From a virus: 42,565 nucleotides of DNA. Location: positions 1 through 42,565 of IMG/VR virus record IMGVR_UViG_3300027985_000052, one strand, 5' to 3'. The notes under the pieces were generated by a model. It was not told the origin of the DNA. It did no database searches and worked only from the letters and a program-made list of their open reading frames with translations. The position numbers and the translations under genes were made by a program. The stretch's first letter is position 1. Every line of letters begins with the position of its first letter. Below, one piece after another: positions 38,824 to 42,565 of this stretch.

Positions 38824-41800
38824 CAAAAAACAAACGGTCGGATACAAGTATTATCTTGGTATTCACATGATTCTTTGTCATGGGCCGGTTGATTATTTGA
38901 AACGAATTGAAGTTGACAAGAAAACTTTAATCGAAGGCGCGTTTCCAGATTCGCAACTTAACGTAAATAGACCGGATTTGTTCGGCGGTGAAAAGCGCGA
39001 AGGCGGCGTTTCCGGTGCGATTGACTTTGAAAACGGTCTTCCCACACAAAGCCGAAATGATTATTTGCAAGCTCGGCTTGGCGCAAACATTCCGGCTTTT
39101 CGCGGTGTTGTTGGTGTTGTACTTCGTCAAGTTTATCTTGGCGTAAACCCTTATTTGAAACGTTGGGCGTTTCGTCTTCAGCGCATTCATGTTAGACAAG
39201 ACAACGTTTCGCAATGGTATGACGAAAAAGCCGAAATTTTCGGTTTTACTTCTTCGTCTAATGCTTATTTCGAAGATTGGTCAAACGGGCTTTCAGGGTA
39301 TTCAATAGTCGATACAACGGGAGGCGCTTCGAATCCCGGTACACTTGGCGATTTTTCAATTGAAAGCGACACTTACGGCAATTGCTTGTTAATAAAAAAT
39401 GGCGCGCCGCCATACCCAACGCACCCGTCTATAGCTAAAAGCTTAGGGGTAAGCGCCCCGCTTCAATACGCAAGCGCGAAATTTAAACTTGTAACATTAG
39501 ATTCAAACGATTGCGGCTTTCTTGAATTGCGCGACGCCGACCTTAATGTTGTCGCCGGTTTTAACGTGGCCCGCGATTCTTCAGTTGATTCGCTAAGACG
39601 CCCGACGTTTGGTTTCGTTGACCAACCGGGGAACCCCGGAAACCCAATCGGAAGCGGCCCAGTTACAATTGGCGAATGGTACAGCGTTGTAATGACTTAC
39701 AACCCGGCACTTTCGCAATTCACTTGTTCGATAACTCATATCGACAGCGACACGCTTTTTGGTTCGGCTACGGTTGGGGTTTCCAGTCGTTCCGATATTT
39801 CTTACGTTATTTACGGCAATGACGGAAGCGGCGATTCTGGAACGTCAAAGTTCGACGATATTACAATAATAACTTCGCAAGTTACCGGCGATATGAACCC
39901 GGCGCACATAATACGCGAATGTTTGACCGACCCCGATTGGGGCATGGGCTACCAAGAAGCCGATATTGACGACGTTTCTTTTGCGGCGGCGGCTGACACA
40001 CTATTTGCCGAAGGAATGGGCATTTCTTTATTGTGGGATAGGCAAAACACGATTGAAGCTTTTGTTCAGGAAATTGTAAAACACATTGACGCTTCGCTTT
40101 ATGTTGATAGAACAACCGGCAAGTTTGTTTTAAAGCTGGTTCGCGGCGATTACGACGAAAACGCACTTATTGAATTCGACGAAGCCAACGTTGCCCAAAT
40201 CCAAAACTTAAAACGTGCTGCATTTGGTGAATTGGTTAATTCTGTAACCGTTAATTATTGGGATTCGCAAACCGGCGAAACTTCAAGTTTGACGGTGCAA
40301 GACACGGCGCTTGCTCAAATGCAAGCAACGGTTATAAACACAACCGTTCAATACCCCGGTTTTACAAATTACGACATTGCGGCGCGCGTTGCTGCTAGGG
40401 ATTTAAAAGCTTTGTCTTCGCCGCTTTGGTCTTGCACCATTTACGCGGATAAAGACGCCGACGCTTTGAACATAGGCGACGTTTTTAAATTGTCATGGAG
40501 CGATTACGGTTTAAATTCTGTTGTAATGCGCGTAACTGGAATGTCATTCGGTGACGGAAAAAGCAACCGCGTTAAAATAATTGCGGTTCAAGATTCCTTT
40601 GCACTTCCAGACACGGCGGTTTTAGCTACACCAGACCCCGGCGACGGTTGGCAACCTATCGACACCGACGCGCAACCAGTCGTTCAACGTGTTGTTACTG
40701 AAGCCCCTTATTACGAAATAGTTACGCTAATAGGGCAAGTTCAGGCCGACGACGACCTTGCAGCAAACGCCGATTTAGGTTACGTGTTTGCGGCTGGCGG
40801 TCGCCCGTCTGTCGAATCGGCGCTTAACGCTTTGCTTTACGTCGATAACGGTTCGGGTACTTACGAAGAATCCGGTCCAATGGATTTTTCGCCTTATGCG
40901 TTTCTTGACGAAGACGTTACAGCCGGGCAACTTACGTTTGCAATAACCGGCGGTGTTGATTTAGATATTGTTGAAATTGGAACACATGCGCAAATCGGCA
41001 ATGAACTTGTTCGCGTAGATTCTATAAGCGACACGTCAATTACTGTCGGTCGCGGCCTTCTTGACACGGTGCCGCCGCCGTTGCATTCAACTGGTTCGCA
41101 AATTGTGTTTTGGGACAATTACCCGGCAAGCGATGAAGTTCAATATTCAGCAAGTGAAACCATAAACGTGAAGTTGCTTACAACAACAGGCGCGGGAACA
41201 CTTGACGAAGGTTCGGCTTCAGCCGATTCGGTAACTTTAAATTCGAGGGCAATCCGACCATACCCGCCGGGTAACGTTCTTATAAATTCGCTTGCGTTCC
41301 CTGAATACATGGCGCTTGCCGACGACCTTTCGCTTACATGGTCGCACCGCGACAGAACGCAACAGACTTCGGGGGATTTTTACGATTACTTAGACGCAAG
41401 TATTGGGCCTGAAGTTGGAACAACTTATTCGATAAATATCTATAATGAAGACGGCGACCTTGTTAAGCAATTGACAGGGGAAACTGGAACTTCTTATTTG
41501 TGGGCAACTGAAATCGACGATTCGAGCATTGCTGTTGATACTCCAAATAGTGACCAATATTGGAACAATGTTGTTTTTGCTTCACACTTCAACGGTACAA
41601 ACGGAAGCACAACTTTTGTCGATTCGTCCAACAATGGCTTGACAATAACACCAGTCGACAACGCTCAAATTTCAACAGTCAACAGCGTATTCGGCGGGGC
41701 TTCTATAAAATTCGACGGAAGCGGCGATTATGCCTATGTCAACGATACTAACGAACTTGAATTAAGTAACGAAGACTTTACAATTGACTTATTTGTTAAT

Positions 41801-42400
41801 TTTTCCGGCTATCCTGATATAAATGGGTCAAATCGTTACGCGGCTGTTTTAAACAAATACGCTTTAAATAATAAGTCTTGGATTTTATCAATCGGTTCGC
41901 CAAATACAACGGCACAACTTAGCGAAATATTGTTTGCGTTTTCTACAACAGGTAGCGACGACGTTAATGTTACTGTTCCGGTTTCACTGTCTTTAAACAC
42001 TTGGTATCACATTGAAGTTGTAAGAAGCGGCAACACGCTATATATATTTTTAGACGGGGTTCTTCAAAACGCTGGCGGTTCTAGTTTTAACTATACGGCT
42101 TACAATGGTTCGGCACAAATGCGAATCGGCGGTTTGAACTATAGCGGCGGAACTTATACACGTTGGTTCAATGGTTACGTTGACGACCTTAGAATTACTA
42201 AAGGGGTCGCGCGCCATACTTCGAATTTCACGCCGCCGACTTCTGAATTCGCCGAAACAGCGGCATTTAGGAAAAACGGAAAAATAACATACGAAGCTTG
42301 GTCGATTCGCGACGGTTACGAATCGCTTTACAAACAAACCCACACTGTACTAAGGTACGGTTACGGGTTTAACTATGGTCTTTATTACGGTGGAGTTTAA
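38810..42400 (+). CDS. Tail-tip attachment protein (TipJ/gpJ-like) with two inserted beta-sandwich domains
   Basis: 1196 residues, starting at the ATG at 38810 after AAGGTGG. Core hub sequence: GYKYYLGIHMILCHGPVDYL, RWAFRLQRIHVRQ, MNPAHIIRECLTDPDWGMGY, LLWDRQNTIEAFVQEIVKHIDASLYVD. Two segments interrupt it. Residues about 147-361 are a Gly/Ser/Asp-rich beta domain (FEDWSNGLSGYSIVDTTGG and on). Residues about 917-1144 are a LamG/concanavalin-like lectin domain (FASHFNGTNGSTTFVDSS...WYHIEVVRSGNTLYIFLDGVL...MRIGGLNY...GYVDDLRITKGVARH). The lectin interrupts a fibronectin-like domain that resumes at GKITYEAWSIRDGYESLY. Such inserts bind sugars and likely set host range. Confidence 0.92.
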   Translation: MGGSSKKQTVGYKYYLGIHMILCHGPVDYLKRIEVDKKTLIEGAFPDSQLNVNRPDLFGGEKREGGVSGAIDFENGLPTQSRNDYLQARLGANIPAFRGVVGVVLRQVYLGVNPYLKRWAFRLQRIHVRQDNVSQWYDEKAEIFGFTSSSNAYFEDWSNGLSGYSIVDTTGGASNPGTLGDFSIESDTYGNCLLIKNGAPPYPTHPSIAKSLGVSAPLQYASAKFKLVTLDSNDCGFLELRDADLNVVAGFNVARDSSVDSLRRPTFGFVDQPGNPGNPIGSGPVTIGEWYSVVMTYNPALSQFTCSITHIDSDTLFGSATVGVSSRSDISYVIYGNDGSGDSGTSKFDDITIITSQVTGDMNPAHIIRECLTDPDWGMGYQEADIDDVSFAAAADTLFAEGMGISLLWDRQNTIEAFVQEIVKHIDASLYVDRTTGKFVLKLVRGDYDENALIEFDEANVAQIQNLKRAAFGELVNSVTVNYWDSQTGETSSLTVQDTALAQMQATVINTTVQYPGFTNYDIAARVAARDLKALSSPLWSCTIYADKDADALNIGDVFKLSWSDYGLNSVVMRVTGMSFGDGKSNRVKIIAVQDSFALPDTAVLATPDPGDGWQPIDTDAQPVVQRVVTEAPYYEIVTLIGQVQADDDLAANADLGYVFAAGGRPSVESALNALLYVDNGSGTYEESGPMDFSPYAFLDEDVTAGQLTFAITGGVDLDIVEIGTHAQIGNELVRVDSISDTSITVGRGLLDTVPPPLHSTGSQIVFWDNYPASDEVQYSASETINVKLLTTTGAGTLDEGSASADSVTLNSRAIRPYPPGNVLINSLAFPEYMALADDLSLTWSHRDRTQQTSGDFYDYLDASIGPEVGTTYSINIYNEDGDLVKQLTGETGTSYLWATEIDDSSIAVDTPNSDQYWNNVVFASHFNGTNGSTTFVDSSNNGLTITPVDNAQISTVNSVFGGASIKFDGSGDYAYVNDTNELELSNEDFTIDLFVNFSGYPDINGSNRYAAVLNKYALNNKSWILSIGSPNTTAQLSEILFAFSTTGSDDVNVTVPVSLSLNTWYHIEVVRSGNTLYIFLDGVLQNAGGSSFNYTAYNGSAQMRIGGLNYSGGTYTRWFNGYVDDLRITKGVARHTSNFTPPTSEFAETAAFRKNGKITYEAWSIRDGYESLYKQTHTVLRYGYGFNYGLYYGGV

Positions 42401-42403
42401 AAC

Positions 42404-42565
42404 ATGGCTGCAACACTAGGCCCGAACTTGGGCATATATCATTCTTGGGCGCTTGGCGAATCCGGTTGGAACACGCAAAACGACGCCAACCTTAAACTAA
42501 TCGACGCTATGATTTTCCTTAGCGTTCTTTCGGCCACAACGACAGCGGAACCGGGAAGCCCGGCG
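42404..42565 (+). CDS. DUF2793-like tail-associated protein, 5' part (continues at base 1)
   Basis: The ATG at 42404 begins MAATLG and then runs into the sequence repeated at bases 1-144. Read on a circle, the gene ends with TAA at 439-441 and encodes 152 residues. It starts 3 bp after the stop of the tail-tip gene, so it is probably co-translated with it. No independent promoter is visible. The final 144 bases of this entry are the duplicated assembly overlap, not a second gene copy. Confidence 0.75.
   Translation, partial: MAATLGPNLGIYHSWALGESGWNTQNDANLKLIDAMIFLSVLSATTTAEPGSPA
42422..42565. repeat. Terminal overlap, right copy
   Basis: Exact repeat of bases 1-144. Because the copy sits in the middle of a continuous gene, an assembly overlap of a permuted genome is more likely than true short terminal repeats. 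Confidence 0.95.

Larger units (their letters stand above)
3361..41507. repeat. Dispersed 10-mer TTGTGGGCAA (eight exact copies)
   Basis: Exact copies on the plus strand start at 3361, 6061, 9439, 14971, 20005 and 41498. Reverse copies (TTGCCCACAA) start at 20858 and 26155. Four more sites share the 9-base core TGTGGGCAA: 24678 and 29131 in plus, 10657 and 37233 in reverse. Copies fall in genes on both strands, in different reading frames, and in non-coding gaps. Confidence 0.8.

Noticed and set aside
1-42421. Avoidance of GANTC (CcrM-type sites)
   Set aside because: GAATC and GATTC are common throughout, so an alphaproteobacterial CcrM-type selection is not supported. The forms GAGTC and GACTC are rare only because GAG/CTC is rare.
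1-42421. tRNA genes, CRISPR arrays, insertion sequences, integrase or attachment sites
   Set aside because: I searched by eye for T-loop-like motifs, regularly spaced repeats, transposase text and integrase text and saw none. A tRNA scan would be decisive.

Overview
The window is a whole genome of a virulent, long-non-contractile-tailed (siphovirus-type) bacteriophage, assembled as a circle. Bases 42422-42565 repeat bases 1-144 exactly, so the unique length is 42,421 bp and one gene runs across the junction. The host is Gram-negative: there is a nested spanin pair (Rz with an Rz1 lipoprotein) and every promoter I can see is of sigma70 type. I see no integrase, repressor, tRNA or CRISPR. I could not fix the host genus.

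Layout. (1) 469-10532, minus strand: replication and recombination operon, in transcription order MazG-like hydrolase, a conserved phage protein, a small unknown, a Sak4-like RecA-fold ATPase, a DUF669 ssDNA-binding-type protein, a DUF3268 zinc protein, a PD-(D/E)XK nuclease, a D12-class adenine methyltransferase, an SF2 helicase, a sliding-clamp-like protein and a family B DNA polymerase. (2) 10533-10683: divergent promoter region. (3) 10684-13950, plus: small HTH protein, primase-helicase, T4 DenV-like pyrimidine dimer glycosylase and a small unknown, closed by a strong terminator. (4) 13990-14291: very AT-rich non-coding block, candidate origin. (5) 14361-18870: accessory cluster of small genes (winged-helix protein, DksA/TraR zinc finger, VRR-NUC nuclease, several tiny membrane proteins). 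(6) 18983-20605: lysis cassette. (7) 20666-42400 and on to 441: packaging, head and tail genes in classical order, with an endonuclease VII gene between the terminase subunits, a programmed -1 frameshift joining the tail chaperones, a tape measure protein, a tail-tip protein carrying two inserted carbohydrate-binding-like domains, and a DUF2793 protein.

How it works together. The clamp-like protein ends in an SSB-style acidic tip (EDDIPF) and the polymerase ends in a clamp-binding-like tail (SLFF). This suggests a self-contained replisome in which the clamp bridges the polymerase and partners that normally dock on SSB. DUF669, the Sak4-like ATPase and the nuclease form a recombination set. 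Small operons with near-consensus promoters (TTGACG or similar, mostly 17 bp spacing, TATATT-like -10) and TTCG-loop terminators divide the transcription.

The strongest unexplained signals are at DNA level. The triplet GAG/CTC is almost absent on both strands and in all frames, surviving mainly in Shine-Dalgarno sites. GATC occurs only twice by my reading, once inside the methyltransferase gene. A 10-mer, TTGTGGGCAA, is scattered around the genome in eight exact copies, plus four more copies of its 9-mer core, in different reading frames. None of these counts was made by computer.
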